A DNA stretch of 64,000 nucleotides from Mesorhizobium loti. GTDB taxonomy: Bacteria > Pseudomonadota > Alphaproteobacteria > Rhizobiales > Rhizobiaceae. Location of the stretch: contig AP017605.1 of the NCBI GenBank assembly GCA_002356515.1, forward strand, positions 3,977,001 to 4,041,000, written 5' to 3'. Under the pieces are notes generated by a model that saw nothing but the letters and a program-made list of their open reading frames with translations, was not told the origin of the DNA and searched no databases. This document shows positions 1 to 11,065 of this stretch, piece by piece. The first letter of the stretch is position 1. Each line of letters starts with the position of its first letter. A program made the translations under genes and the position numbers.

Positions 1-1161
1 CACGATCTCCTCGCGGCCGCGGCCGAACAGATAGTCCTGCTTGGCGCGTGCCTTGCCCATCACCACCGGATCGACGATTTCCAGGTGCGAGGGGTTGGCG
101 GTCAGCGATAGATGCACCTTGTTGCCGTCGAACTCGCGGTCCGACGAAGCGCCGAGATGATACTTCACGTCGCCCGAGCCTTCGACCTCGTCGGGGGCGG
201 CCGAGCCGCCCTTGAACTCGTGGAAGATGGCGCGGTGAGGCTTCGCCATGACTTGGCTCAGCACGTTGAGGCGGCCGCGATGCGCCATGCCGAGCACGAT
301 CTCCTTCATGCCGAGCTGGCCGCCGCGCTTGACGATCTGCTCCAGCGCCGGGATCAGCGCCTCGCCGCCGTCGAGGCCGAAGCGCTTGGTGCCCTTGTAC
401 TTGACGTCGATGAACTGCTCGAAGCCCTCCGCCTCGACCAGCTTCTGCAGGATCGCCTTCTTGCCGGTGTTGGTGAAGGAGATCTCCTTGTCGGCACCCT
501 CGATGCGCGCCTGGATCCAGGCCTTCTCCTCGGGATCGGAGATGTGCATGAACTCGACGCCCAGCGTCGAGCAATAGGTGCGGGTGAGTATCTCCAGCAT
601 CTGCCGGATGGTGCCGAATTCGAGGCCGAGCACGTTGTCGAGGAAGATCGGCCGGTCATAATCGGCTGCAGTGAAGCCGTAATTCTCCGGCGACAATTCA
701 TTGTAGTCCTCGAGCGGCTTGGCGATGCCGAGCGGGTCGAGATTGGCGTGCAGATGGCCACGCATGCGGTAGGCGCGGATCATCATGATGGCGCGCACCG
801 AATCGCGTGTCGCCTGGTGCACGTCGGCGTCCGACAAGACAACGCCGTTGGTAACCGCCTTGTCCTTGACCTTCTTCTCCAGGTGCTTCTCGACGATGCC
901 CCAATTGCCGTCGAGCGCCGACACCAGTTCGCCATTGGCCTGCAGCGGCCAGGAAGGTTTTGCCCAGGAAGCGCCCTTGGCATTCCTGCGCACATCGCCG
1001 GCATCGTCCTTCAGTCCGGCGAAGAATTCCTGCCACTCGGGATTGACCGAGGCGGGATCGTCCTCATAGGCGGCATAGAGCGCGTCGATATAATCGGCAT
1101 TGCCGCCATAGAGGAACGAGGTGAGCGAAAATTGGTCGTTGGCCTGATCTTGTCTTGCCAT
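1..1161 (-). CDS. sucA: 2-oxoglutarate dehydrogenase E1 component, N-terminal part (runs off the left edge)
   Basis: E1 (thiamine-diphosphate) subunit of the 2-oxoglutarate dehydrogenase complex, which decarboxylates 2-oxoglutarate in the TCA cycle. Reading leftwards from the ATG at 1161 the frame stays open for 387 codons to the window edge. The N-terminus (MARQDQANDQFSLTSF) followed by a segment reading GGNADYIDALYAAYEDDP is the E1 peripheral-subunit-binding region. Further on come the family stretches around YRMRGHLHANLDPLGI, EFMHISDPEEKAW and GMAHRGRLNVL, and the last visible part holds SLTANPSHLE, an early part of the dehydrogenase core. It is the last visible gene of the mdh-sucC-sucD-sucA block, separated from sucD by a heptamer repeat array. 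The family is about 990 residues long, so roughly 60% lies outside the window. Confidence 0.95.
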   Translation of the reverse strand, partial: MARQDQANDQFSLTSFLYGGNADYIDALYAAYEDDPASVNPEWQEFFAGLKDDAGDVRRNAKGASWAKPSWPLQANGELVSALDGNWGIVEKHLEKKVKDKAVTNGVVLSDADVHQATRDSVRAIMMIRAYRMRGHLHANLDPLGIAKPLEDYNELSPENYGFTAADYDRPIFLDNVLGLEFGTIRQMLEILTRTYCSTLGVEFMHISDPEEKAWIQARIEGADKEISFTNTGKKAILQKLVEAEGFEQFIDVKYKGTKRFGLDGGEALIPALEQIVKRGGQLGMKEIVLGMAHRGRLNVLSQVMAKPHRAIFHEFKGGSAAPDEVEGSGDVKYHLGASSDREFDGNKVHLSLTANPSHLEIVDPVVMGKARAKQDYLFGRGREEIV

Positions 1162-1196
1162 GTCGTTTCAGCGGAGCCGCGCTCCGTCTCCTGTTG

Positions 1197-1290
1197 GAGC
1201 GAATAGGGAGTAGCGAATAGCGAGTAGGGATTTCCCGTGCTCGCCCCGTTACTCTTTCTCCCTATTCGCTATTCACTACTCGCTACCCAC
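1197..1290. repeat. Heptamer array in inverted arrangement between sucD and sucA
   Basis: Left arm from 1201 has four TAG-containing units at a strict 7-bp spacing (TAGGGAG, TAGCGAA, TAGCGAG, TAGGGAT). The right arm from about 1260 has the complement, CTA at 7-bp spacing. The two arms can fold into one long hairpin in the sucD-sucA intergenic mRNA. No ORF crosses it. Confidence 0.7.
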
Positions 1291-1291
1291 T

Positions 1292-2194
1292 TTAACCCTT
1301 GATCGCCTCGACCAAGGTCGTGCCCAGCCGTGCCGGCGAGGGCGATACTTTTATCCCGGCCGATTCCATCGCCGCGATCTTGTCCTCGGCGCCGCCCTTG
1401 CCGCCGGAGATGACCGCGCCCGCGTGGCCCATGGTGCGGCCGGCCGGCGCCGTGCGCCCGGCGATGAAGCCGGCCATCGGCTTCTTGCGGCCACGTTTGG
1501 CTTCGTCCTTGAGGAACTGCGCGGCGTCTTCCTCGGCCGAACCGCCGATCTCGCCGATCATGATGATCGACTTGGTCTCGTCGTCGGCGAGGAACATCTC
1601 GAGCACGTCGATGAACTCGGTGCCCTTGACGGGGTCGCCGCCAATGCCGACGGCGGTGGTCTGGCCGAGGCCGACATTGGTGGTCTGGAACACAGCCTCA
1701 TAGGTAAGTGTTCCCGAGCGCGAAACAACACCGACCGAGCCCTTGCGGAAGATGTTTCCGGGCATGATGCCGATCTTGCATTCGTCGGGGGTGAGCACGC
1801 CCGGGCAGTTCGGGCCGATCAGCCGCGAGGTCGAGCGGTCGAGCCGCGCCTTGACCTTGATCATGTCCATCACCGGAATGCCCTCGGTGATGCAGATGAT
1901 CAGCGGGATTTCCGCCTCGATCGCTTCCAGGATCGCTTCGGCGGCACCCGCCGGCGGCACGTAGACGACCGAGGCATTGGCGCCGGTCTTTTCCTTGCCC
2001 TCGGCGACGGTGGCGAAGATCGGCAGGCTTTCGCCCTTCGACCCGGTCCAGGTCTCGCCGCCCTTCTTGGGATGGATGCCGCCCACCATCTTGGTGCCGT
2101 GATAGGCCAGCGCCTGTTCGGTGTGGAACGTGCCGGTCTTGCCGGTCAGGCCCTGCACCAGCACCTTGGTGTTCTTGTCGACGAGAATGGACAT
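1292..2194 (-). CDS. sucD: Succinyl-CoA synthetase (ADP-forming) alpha subunit
   Basis: Alpha subunit of succinyl-CoA synthetase, converting succinyl-CoA to succinate with nucleotide triphosphate formation in the TCA cycle; it pairs with SucC. At 300 residues it has family length. It opens with [19 protein letters not shown] (CoA-binding Rossmann domain), carries GPNCPGV in the middle, and ends with the phosphohistidine loop [13 protein letters not shown] (His about residue 257). It follows sucC in direction, but a cupin gene and a DUF1579-like gene lie between them, whereas sucC and sucD usually adjoin. The stop lies about 130 bp upstream of the sucA start. Confidence 0.97.
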   Translation of the reverse strand: MSILVDKNTKVLVQGLTGKTGTFHTEQALAYHGTKMVGGIHPKKGGETWTGSKGESLPIFATVAEGKEKTGANASVVYVPPAGAAEAILEAIEAEIPLIICITEGIPVMDMIKVKARLDRSTSRLIGPNCPGVLTPDECKIGIMPGNIFRKGSVGVVSRSGTLTYEAVFQTTNVGLGQTTAVGIGGDPVKGTEFIDVLEMFLADDETKSIIMIGEIGGSAEEDAAQFLKDEAKRGRKKPMAGFIAGRTAPAGRTMGHAGAVISGGKGGAEDKIAAMESAGIKVSPSPARLGTTLVEAIKG

Positions 2195-2206
2195 CGGAGC
2201 CCTTTT

Positions 2207-2704
2207 CTAAAGACTGTTGATCGAGGAAGGCGAGACGCGCCGGTAGACGCCGCTCACCATGTCTTGCCAGCCATCGCTGCCGGCGGGTTTGAAATGCAGT
2301 CGCATGCGGTAGGTGTCGGCATCGTCAAAAATATACGTCACGCGTGCGGAGCCGCGCGGCGACGACCGTTCCAGAACCAGTTCATTGCCGCTCCATGTGC
2401 CTGTGGCCGGCGAGGCCGGCACGAAGCCCATCGAATCGAACTGATGCATGGTGACGACGCTGTTCGGCTGGTCGAAGCCGAACACATTGTGCGCACCGAA
2501 GGAAATCGTGCCGTCGCGGCGCTGGCGATAGCGCTGCACCACGAACAGGCCGCCGAACTGTGCCTCTGCCAGCACCTCCGAAGTCGCTTGGCCGCCATCA
2601 GCCCATTGTGTGTCCGCCACTTCTTCCTCGCCGCGCCACGCGCCGGCCAGCGCCAGCAGGCGCTGGTGATCGGCGGAAAGTGAGGAGAAGGAGGCAGCGT
2701 TCAT
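2207..2704 (-). CDS. DUF1579-like protein
   Basis: A 165-residue soluble protein. The opening (MNAASFSSLSADHQRLLALAG, then AWRGEEEV) and the later pattern of aromatic and charged strands (FGAHNVFGFDQ, GTWSGNELVLERSS, YRMRLHFKPAGSDGWQDM) match the lipocalin-like DUF1579 layout, in which a small beta-barrel domain starts with a conserved GxWxG-type element. No enzymatic residues are recognisable. It sits 12 bp upstream of sucD and 3 bp downstream of the cupin gene, so it is probably co-transcribed with the suc genes; a role in that pathway is not shown. Family assignment is by pattern only. Confidence 0.6.
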   Translation of the reverse strand: MNAASFSSLSADHQRLLALAGAWRGEEEVADTQWADGGQATSEVLAEAQFGGLFVVQRYRQRRDGTISFGAHNVFGFDQPNSVVTMHQFDSMGFVPASPATGTWSGNELVLERSSPRGSARVTYIFDDADTYRMRLHFKPAGSDGWQDMVSGVYRRVSPSSINSL

Positions 2705-2707
2705 CGG

Positions 2708-3079
2708 TCAGAGCCGCTTCAGGTCGGTGACGGTCAGATCGCTCTTGGCGTTGCCGGTGTTGAGCGTCGTCGCCGGCTCGAACATCAGCACCACCGGCTC
2801 GGCGGTCAGCGAACGCGGCCGGTGCTCGACACCGCGCGGCACGACGATGAAGTCGCCCTCGCCGAGTTCGACCGGACCATCGCGGAAATCGATGGCGATC
2901 CTGCCCCGCAGCACGAGGAAGGCTTCGTCCTCATTGTCATGCGCGTGCCAGTCGAAAGCCTCGCCGAACTTGGCGACCTTCGCCTGGCTGTCATTGACGT
3001 CGCCGGCGATATGCGGATCGAAGACCTTCTTGATCTTCGCGTCCGCCACCTCGACGAGGTTTATCTTGCGCGGAGGCAT
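2708..3079 (-). CDS. Cupin-domain protein
   Basis: A 123-residue single-domain cupin. Motif 1 is seen as [16 protein letters not shown] (two His and Glu as metal ligands, with a later Glu/Asp) and motif 2 as [16 protein letters not shown] (closing His). Such small cupins bind a divalent metal and may be isomerases, dioxygenases or sugar-binding proteins; the substrate cannot be told from sequence. The start ATG at 3079 lies 4 bp after the sucC stop, so translation is probably coupled to sucC. Together with the DUF1579-like gene it forms an insertion between sucC and sucD. Confidence 0.85.
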   Translation of the reverse strand: MPPRKINLVEVADAKIKKVFDPHIAGDVNDSQAKVAKFGEAFDWHAHDNEDEAFLVLRGRIAIDFRDGPVELGEGDFIVVPRGVEHRPRSLTAEPVVLMFEPATTLNTGNAKSDLTVTDLKRL

Positions 3080-3083
3080 CCGC

Positions 3084-4277
<1,194 letters not shown>

Positions 4278-4324
4278 TGGGAACTATCTCCAGGTCTTTT
4301 GCCGGGGTTGTCTTTTGGCGGGGT

Positions 4325-5317
<993 letters not shown>

Positions 5318-5480
5318 TTACGGTGCCCCAAGTCTTTAGTGACTTGATGACGGCATCGAGGAAGAGGCCGGAATGCTGCGGAAACCCGTGAGATTTCGCC
5401 GCACCCAATAGCCCCGGTGCAAGATAAATTCAAACGATTATTTTGGAGTGAGCATTTTCAATCGGTTAGATGGATTGGGA

Positions 5481-5498
5481 CTTACGTAAACGTCAAAG
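5481..5498. promoter_or_regulatory. Possible LiuR-type (MerR family) operator
   Basis: The imperfect palindrome CTTACGTAAACGTCAAAG resembles the consensus known for LiuR regulators of branched-chain amino acid degradation (an ACGTAAACGT core). It lies 31 bp upstream of the acetyltransferase start at 5529. Site assignment is by eye, and no LiuR gene or leucine-degradation gene is in this window. Confidence 0.25.
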
Positions 5499-5528
5499 TT
5501 CGTAAGCCGACTTGGGAGAAAGTACACC

Positions 5529-5948
5529 ATGAAGGTGGAGATCATAAGACTTGAAGCCGGCGATGACGCCCTTGTGATGCGGGTTGCCGAGGATGTGTTC
5601 GACGAGCCGGTCAGGCCAGATCGATTGGCAGCCTATCTCAGGCAACCAGGCCATTTCATGATCGTGGCCTTGGCTGACAGCGTGGTTGTCGGACAATGCG
5701 CGGCGGTGATCCACCGCCATCCCGACAAGGTTGCGGAACTCTACATCGACGAGGTCGGCGTATCGCCCGCCTTCCAACGCCAGGGTATCGCGCGCAGAAT
5801 GCTCGACGCGATGTTCGCGATCGGCAGGGAGCATGGCTGCGAAGAGGCCTGGGTCGGCACCGAGCCCGACAACGTCCCGGCCCGCGCGCTTTATGAGTCG
5901 CGCGATTCGGTGGCCGAGCCGTTCGTGATGTACGTTTACAGGCTCTAG
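5529..5948 (+). CDS. GNAT-family N-acetyltransferase
   Basis: A 139-residue acetyl-CoA-dependent acetyltransferase. The acetyl-CoA-binding motif A is visible as VGVSPAFQRQGIARRMLDAM (RxxGxA), followed by the EAWVGTEPDNVPARALYES motif B and a C-terminal strand. The arrangement resembles aminoglycoside 3-N-acetyltransferase-like GNATs, but the substrate is not predictable. The ATG at 5529 is preceded by a purine-rich GGGAGAAAG. It is first of two plus-strand genes; the next starts 48 bp later. A possible regulator-binding palindrome lies just upstream. Confidence 0.85.
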   Translation: MKVEIIRLEAGDDALVMRVAEDVFDEPVRPDRLAAYLRQPGHFMIVALADSVVVGQCAAVIHRHPDKVAELYIDEVGVSPAFQRQGIARRMLDAMFAIGREHGCEEAWVGTEPDNVPARALYESRDSVAEPFVMYVYRL

Positions 5949-5996
5949 ACCATGCAGATGGGTCGCTGTGCGGCCACGACAACAAGGAGGTTAGCC

Positions 5997-6335
5997 ATGG
6001 CCGAAACAGAACCTCTCATTCTGCGCCGCTGGTCGTCCGTCATCCGTACACGGGATCGCGCTGCCTATGCCGCCTATGTCGGGAGGACAGGGGGGCTCGA
6101 TTACGCGGCCACGACAGGCAATCGCGGCTTCCAGATGCTTATGCGTGATCGTGGCGACGACACGACGGAGATCGTGACCTTGAGCTGGTGGACATCAATG
6201 GATGCCGTGCGAGGTTTTGCCGGCGACGCACCGGAACTGGCCCGCTACTACCCTGAAGATGATCGCTATCTCCTGGAGAAATCCGAATTCGTCGATCACT
6301 ACACAGTTGTTGCCGGCAGTTTGCCAACCGCCTGA
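5997..6335 (+). CDS. Small ABM-like protein
   Basis: A 112-residue protein starting MAETEPLILRRWSSVIRTRD. I chose the ATG at 5997 over the in-frame one at 5952 because AAGGAGG lies 8 bp before it. The size, the alternating strands and the segment EIVTLSWWTSMDAVRGFAGD resemble dimeric alpha-beta barrel (antibiotic biosynthesis monooxygenase-like) domains, where a single-domain protein dimerises to make the pocket. No catalytic residue stands out and no substrate can be named. It probably shares a transcript with the upstream acetyltransferase. Confidence 0.7.
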   Translation: MAETEPLILRRWSSVIRTRDRAAYAAYVGRTGGLDYAATTGNRGFQMLMRDRGDDTTEIVTLSWWTSMDAVRGFAGDAPELARYYPEDDRYLLEKSEFVDHYTVVAGSLPTA

Positions 6336-6340
6336 AGGGT

Positions 6341-7558
6341 TCAAGCCGTGGCGACGGGAGGCTCGCCGTGCCGGCCTCCCGGTTTGTTCGCCTTCGCTTT
6401 CCGCCGTTCCGCCCAGTCCTCCAGCCAGTCGCGGCTCTGCATCTCGATCAGGCGGGAGGCCGTGCGTTCGAACTCGAACACTTCGACGCCGCGCTTGGCC
6501 ACATAGAGCTCTTGCGGCGCGGCCTCGGCGCTCACCACCAGGCGCACATGGTGGTCGTAGAGCGTGTCGATCAGCAGGATGAAGCGTTTGGCTTCGTTGC
6601 GCTTGCCTTCGCCCAGCACCGGCACGTGATCGATGAAGACCGTCGAGAAACGCCCGGCGATGGCCAGGAAATCGCGCGCGCCGAGCGGTTTTTCGCAGAG
6701 ATCGGCGAAGGAAAACCGGGCCGCGTTGCCGGCGGCGGCCGGCACCACAACATGCCGTCCCTTCAGCGTCAGCGACGTCGCTTCTGTCGGCGCGCCGCGC
6801 GTCATCGTCCGCCAAGCCTCGTCGAGCGCCCGGTCGGCCGCTTCATCGACCGGCGTGACATAGACCGGCGTGCGGTCGAGCTTTTCCAGCCGGTAATCCT
6901 TATCGCTGTCGAGCGACAGCACCTGCGCATGCCGTTCCAGGATGCCGATGAACGGCAGGAACAGCTGGCGATTGAGCCCGTCGCGGTAAAGATTTTCCGG
7001 CGCCACGTTCGAGGTGGCGACCAGTACGACGCCATTGGCAAACAGCGCCGAAAACAGCCTGGACAGGATCATCGCGTCGGCAATGTCGGTGACCGAAAAT
7101 TCGTCGAAGCACAGCACCCAGGCCTGTTCGGCCAGCGCCTTGGCCACCGGCGGGATCGGATCGTCCTCTTTGACGTCGCCATTCTTGCGCGCCTGCCGGT
7201 GCTTCTGGATACGGTCCTGCACGTCGGCCATGAAGTCGTTGAAATGCACGCGGCGCTTGCGACGGACCGGCAGCAGCTCGAAGAACATGTCCATCAGCAT
7301 GGTCTTGCCGCGGCCGACACCGCCATGGATGTAGAGACCCCTGACGATGTCCCGCGTCTCGCGCTTACGGGCAAACAGCCAGCCCAGCGCACTCGATTTG
7401 TGCGCCAGCCGCTTGGCCGAGATTTCATCGGTCAGCCGGTCGAGCGCAGCGGCGATGCGTTCCTGCGCCAAGTCGCGTTCGACCGCGCCGGTTTCCACCA
7501 GATGGTCGTAGCGCTGCCTGACGGTCGCATGGGTCTGGAGGCCGTCACGCAGATGCAT
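6341..7558 (-). CDS. zapE: Cell division protein ZapE (AFG1-like ATPase)
   Basis: AFG1/ZapE-family P-loop ATPase; in E. coli ZapE acts at the Z-ring late in division, and the mitochondrial relative Afg1 helps turn over respiratory proteins. The 405 residues show Walker A as GGVGRGKTMLMDMFFE, the RVHFNDFMADVQ segment, Walker B as WVLCFDEFSVTDIADAMIL, and the family block LVATSNVAPENLYRDGLNR with its arginine finger region. It converges on the small ABM-like gene with 5 bp between the stops. In many rhizobia zapE lies near mdh-suc, which matches this context. Confidence 0.93.
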   Translation of the reverse strand: MHLRDGLQTHATVRQRYDHLVETGAVERDLAQERIAAALDRLTDEISAKRLAHKSSALGWLFARKRETRDIVRGLYIHGGVGRGKTMLMDMFFELLPVRRKRRVHFNDFMADVQDRIQKHRQARKNGDVKEDDPIPPVAKALAEQAWVLCFDEFSVTDIADAMILSRLFSALFANGVVLVATSNVAPENLYRDGLNRQLFLPFIGILERHAQVLSLDSDKDYRLEKLDRTPVYVTPVDEAADRALDEAWRTMTRGAPTEATSLTLKGRHVVVPAAAGNAARFSFADLCEKPLGARDFLAIAGRFSTVFIDHVPVLGEGKRNEAKRFILLIDTLYDHHVRLVVSAEAAPQELYVAKRGVEVFEFERTASRLIEMQSRDWLEDWAERRKAKANKPGGRHGEPPVATA

Positions 7559-7637
7559 AGGTCACGTCGTTTGTTCTATGCGTGTCGCGGTCCCGAAACC
7601 GGGGCCGTTTGTGCGACATGCACTGGGGAGGTCGGGC

Positions 7638-8177
7638 CTATCTTGTAAGCGAGATCGGCTGGCCGTTGGAAGTCTGGCCGTCGAATTTCGAGCCGCCCGA
7701 GGAATAGAGCCGCGCCAGCGAGCCGCCATTCTCATCGTAAAGCGTCAACTGCTTGCCTGCAACGTTCCACGACTTGATGCCGTCGATCGGCGCCGGGCAA
7801 TGCAGCGGCCCGGCGCGGAAGCCGGCACCGAACTTGGTCTGCGGCGTCGCGATCTTGCAGCTCTGGCCGGAAACGCTGGCGTTCCAGACCCCGGCCACGC
7901 TTGCCGCGTTGAGATCCGAGGCGCCGGCGGGCGCCGCGCCGTCAGGCGGCAAGGACGCAACCTGTGTGTTTGCCGGTGCGGTCGGGAATTGCGACGGGTC
8001 GGTGGTGCCGGGCGAGGCCGGCGGCGGCAGCTGGTTGGAACTCACCTGGCCGGCCGGAGCCGCAGGCAGTGGCGCGGGCTGCTGGTCCTCCATCGACGAG
8101 AAGCGTGTGGTCGAGCAGCCACTCGCAACGAGCGCCGCCAGCGATACGGCCACCAGACCGCTTTTCGAAAAATTCAT
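7638..8177 (-). CDS. Outer-membrane lipoprotein of the AprI/Inh (Omp19) type
   Basis: A 179-residue exported lipoprotein. From the ATG at 8177 (preceded by GGAGGTT) there is a signal peptide with lipobox VASGC, so the mature protein starts at Cys about residue 21. A Pro/Gln/Ala-rich linker follows, then a C-terminal domain with WNASVSGQSCKIATPQ and GNAxLxLYDENGG-like strands typical of the protease-inhibitor Inh / Brucella Omp19 beta-barrel. In that family the domain blocks metallo- or host proteases. The longer in-frame start at 8261 lacks a signal sequence and is rejected. Confidence 0.85.
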   Translation of the reverse strand: MNFSKSGLVAVSLAALVASGCSTTRFSSMEDQQPAPLPAAPAGQVSSNQLPPPASPGTTDPSQFPTAPANTQVASLPPDGAAPAGASDLNAASVAGVWNASVSGQSCKIATPQTKFGAGFRAGPLHCPAPIDGIKSWNVAGKQLTLYDENGGSLARLYSSGGSKFDGQTSNGQPISLTR

Positions 8178-8389
8178 TACAACCTCCGTCGGAGCCGGCT
8201 GGGGGGATGCCGTCCGCGCAATCTCACCTCCACCAAGATGGAGAAGGTGGCGAAATTTCAACCCGATATGGTTAAAATAGGGTTTGCGGCAAGAATTGTT
8301 GCAAATTTATCGCAATACCCGCGGTCACAGGCCTGCTCCCAAGCGCTCGGGCAACCTGCGGGTGGGCCAATTGCCGAGTCCTGCCCGGG

Positions 8390-9811
8390 CTAGCGCGGAT
8401 CGAACCGGTAGAGCGATTGCGCGAGAGCCGCTGGAGGCCGCAGCAGGTCGGCGCATCGGCGGTCCAGCGCAAGCGCCAGACCATGAGTCCGAAGGACTGC
8501 CGCCTTCCAATCGCCGGCCGTTTTCAGCAGGGCCATGGCATCTGACGGGCGGTCGGCCGCGATCATGACATCCGCCGCGACGACGCGATCTTCCGGAGAG
8601 ATCGGTGCGCCTGCCTTCAGCTTGCCGGCCAATCCAACCCACTGTTCCCAGGGGAAGTCCGCGGCGAGCTGCTGCGGGCGCGGTGGCGGTTCCGTCCCAC
8701 CGCTTTGCATGAAGGGCGCCAAGGTAACCCGCGCCAACGCCCTTTCGACGAAAGCCTCGGCCGTTTCACCCCGCATTTCGGAGACCCCAAAGCCAGCCAG
8801 GATATTCTCCCGCTCTTTGCGGCCGAGAACATAGTCGAGCCCATCGAGCATCGCTGCCGTGACGGCATCGGGATTGTTGATCGGGTCGAACTGTTTTGCT
8901 TCAATCCGCGCGTTGAGGCCTTCGGCCACTGTTGTGCCGACGCGCAGATCACCGCTGTAATTCATCACCTGCAGCAGCATCGCGGTTTGCGGAACATAGG
9001 CGACAAGCCGCCCGATCGCCCGCAGAACCGGGCCCATGCCATTCTTGCGGTCGATCGCTTGGACCTCTGCCGGCTGTTTGGAAATATCGAAGGTAGGACG
9101 AAGGTCGGCGACGTACAGCGCCTCGCGTACCAACTGCGCGCGTGCGTCCTTGTCGGCTGCGGCCGGAAGCCGATCGAGGTACGCGACATAGTCCGCGAGA
9201 TCATCCTGAGCTGCCCGCAACCGAAGAGCCAGCCGCCAGATGCCGGCATCTTCCGCCCTTTTGGCAAGACGCGACTTTGCCTCATCGTCGAGGTCGGCAA
9301 GGGCCGGCGCGATCCCCTCCACGGCGGCCGATGCATTGTAGGCATCGGATGTCTGCCAGCGCGCCAGTTCGCCCAAAAGCCACTCGCCGCCATCCTCGGT
9401 GATGAGCGCGCGCCAGGCAGAGGCCCCGAGCTGAGGCACAATGGAATTCGCGTTGGGCAGCGGTTGCATGCCGACCATCATCGCCGCCCGCTCCGGCGTC
9501 GTTGCATAAGCGAGCCTCAGTTCGGCAATGCGCAGCGGCGGATGGCTGCGTTTTTCCAAGTCAGCCAGAAGCGCCGAGCCCTCGGCATAGGTGAGATCGC
9601 CATAGCGTATCTTCAGATACGCGGCGTCGTCCCCGTACCGATCGCGCCAGAAATTCGGGAACTGCGCCGGTTCGGCGAGCAGAAAATCGGCCGCCGCCAT
9701 GATGGCTGGTGCGTGGCTGCAGGCGCCGGGCTTGTCTTGCCGTGTCTGCGCCGCAGCCATCGACGACATCGACGCGATTGCGATGATCACAAGAATTGCC
9801 AGCCGCCGCAT
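8390..9811 (-). CDS. Large exported protein of unknown function
   Basis: I do not recognise the family. The 473 residues begin with a clear Sec signal peptide (MRRLAILVIIAIASMSSMAAAQ, cleavage probably after AAA or AAQ about residue 21). The rest is helical with many Ala/Leu and charged residues, such as PLRIAELRLAYATTPERAAMM, LAKRAEDAGIWRLALRLRAA and PSDAMALLKTAGDWKAAVLR, a pattern compatible with TPR/Sel1-like helical repeats. One Cys lies near the mature N-terminus (GACSHAP) and one near the C-terminus (RRCADLL). It stands alone: a 212-bp gap separates it from the lipoprotein gene downstream, and an oppositely directed MBL gene follows. Confidence 0.7.
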   Translation of the reverse strand: MRRLAILVIIAIASMSSMAAAQTRQDKPGACSHAPAIMAAADFLLAEPAQFPNFWRDRYGDDAAYLKIRYGDLTYAEGSALLADLEKRSHPPLRIAELRLAYATTPERAAMMVGMQPLPNANSIVPQLGASAWRALITEDGGEWLLGELARWQTSDAYNASAAVEGIAPALADLDDEAKSRLAKRAEDAGIWRLALRLRAAQDDLADYVAYLDRLPAAADKDARAQLVREALYVADLRPTFDISKQPAEVQAIDRKNGMGPVLRAIGRLVAYVPQTAMLLQVMNYSGDLRVGTTVAEGLNARIEAKQFDPINNPDAVTAAMLDGLDYVLGRKERENILAGFGVSEMRGETAEAFVERALARVTLAPFMQSGGTEPPPRPQQLAADFPWEQWVGLAGKLKAGAPISPEDRVVAADVMIAADRPSDAMALLKTAGDWKAAVLRTHGLALALDRRCADLLRPPAALAQSLYRFDPR

Positions 9812-9975
9812 GGTGAACCCTCATTCCGCCTGCCGATGGTACACCGAAAGTTGTGGCCGTCACAGCGCGCAGCCTGTTGCCCCAGGCGCCGCGACCTTGG
9901 AATTCCACAAGGCAATGCTTGCGCCAACCGGCACAGAACCTATGTCAAGGAGCCGAAACCGCTGGAGCGCAGACC

Positions 9976-10995
9976 TTGGCCGCCAGAAAGAAAGCCGCCA
10001 ACCGCTATTACAGCGGTCCGTCCAGCGACCATTTCGATGGCACTCTGTTCTTCAATCCCGGCGGCCGGATGCCCGGCCGCTTCACCGATCTGCTGAAATG
10101 GCAGTTCAACGGCCAGCGCGCGAAATGGCCGGCGATCAGTCCGAGCCCCTTTCCGCAGGCAAGGCCAGCCGCGCGGGCAGACGGTTCCGATCTGACCGTG
10201 ACCATGGTCGGTCACTCCACCCTGCTGATCCAGTCGGCGGGTTTGAACATCCTCACCGATCCGGTCTGGTCGCAGCGCACCTCGCCGTTTTCCTTCGCCG
10301 GGCCAAAACGCGTCAATCCGCCAGGCATCGCCTTCGACGATCTGCCGCCGATCGACCTCGTTCTGGTCAGCCACAATCACTATGACCATCTCGACATTGC
10401 CACGCTGAAGCGGCTGAAGGAAAAGCACGATCCGCGCGTGGTGACGCCGCTCGGCAACGATGTGCTGATCGGCGCGGCGGTTCCCGATATGCGGCTGTCG
10501 GCGCATGATTGGGGCGATAGGGTCGACATCGCTGACCGCACCGCCATCCACATCGAGCCGACGCATCACTGGTCGGCGCGCGGTGCCCGCGACCGCCGCA
10601 TGGCGCTGTGGGCCGGCTTCGTCATCGAGACGCCGAGCGGCAAAATCTATTTCGCCGGCGATACCGGCTTCCATGACGGCATCAACTACCGGCTGATGGC
10701 CGACAAACATGGCGGCTTCCGCTTCGCCATCCTGCCGATCGGCGCCTACGAGCCGCGCTGGTTCATGGCGCCGCAGCACCAGAACCCGGGGGAAGCGGTG
10801 CAAGGCATGGTCCTGTGCAAGGCCGCCTTCGCCGCCGGCTGCCACTGGGGCACGTTCCAGCTCACCGACGAACCGATGGACGAGCCGCCCCGCAAACTGA
10901 CCGAGGCGCTCGAGGCAGAGGGCCTGCCGCCGGAACGTTTTCGCGCCTTGCTGCCCGGTGAGGTCTGGAAGGTACCGGAGGTCGAGCACGGCTGA
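9976..10995 (+). CDS. MBL-fold metallo-hydrolase (UlaG/NAPE-PLD-like)
   Basis: A metallo-beta-lactamase-fold hydrolase. The metal motif is present as LVLVSHNHYDHLDIATL, and the later ligands are in IEPTHHWSARG, FAGDTGFHDG and ILPIGAYEPRWFM. The region around GHSTLLIQSAGLNILTDPVWS is typical of the NAPE-PLD/UlaG-like branch, which includes phosphodiesterases. I favour a TTG start at 9976 (ARKKAANRYYSG follows) with GGAG about 9 bp upstream; an upstream GTG at 9853 adds a poorly structured 41-residue lead. About 339 residues. It is probably cytoplasmic, since no signal peptide is seen. Confidence 0.85.
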   Translation: MAARKKAANRYYSGPSSDHFDGTLFFNPGGRMPGRFTDLLKWQFNGQRAKWPAISPSPFPQARPAARADGSDLTVTMVGHSTLLIQSAGLNILTDPVWSQRTSPFSFAGPKRVNPPGIAFDDLPPIDLVLVSHNHYDHLDIATLKRLKEKHDPRVVTPLGNDVLIGAAVPDMRLSAHDWGDRVDIADRTAIHIEPTHHWSARGARDRRMALWAGFVIETPSGKIYFAGDTGFHDGINYRLMADKHGGFRFAILPIGAYEPRWFMAPQHQNPGEAVQGMVLCKAAFAAGCHWGTFQLTDEPMDEPPRKLTEALEAEGLPPERFRALLPGEVWKVPEVEHG

Positions 10996-11065
10996 AGTCC
11001 GCATTGGCCATTTACGGCACGGTCATTTTCGCCGATGGTCCGGCCAGCAAAAAAGGGGACCTCAG

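Noticed and set aside
8178..8389. Possible gene between the lipoprotein and the unknown exported protein
   Set aside because: Frames there are short shadows; the region is AT-richer and looks like a promoter.
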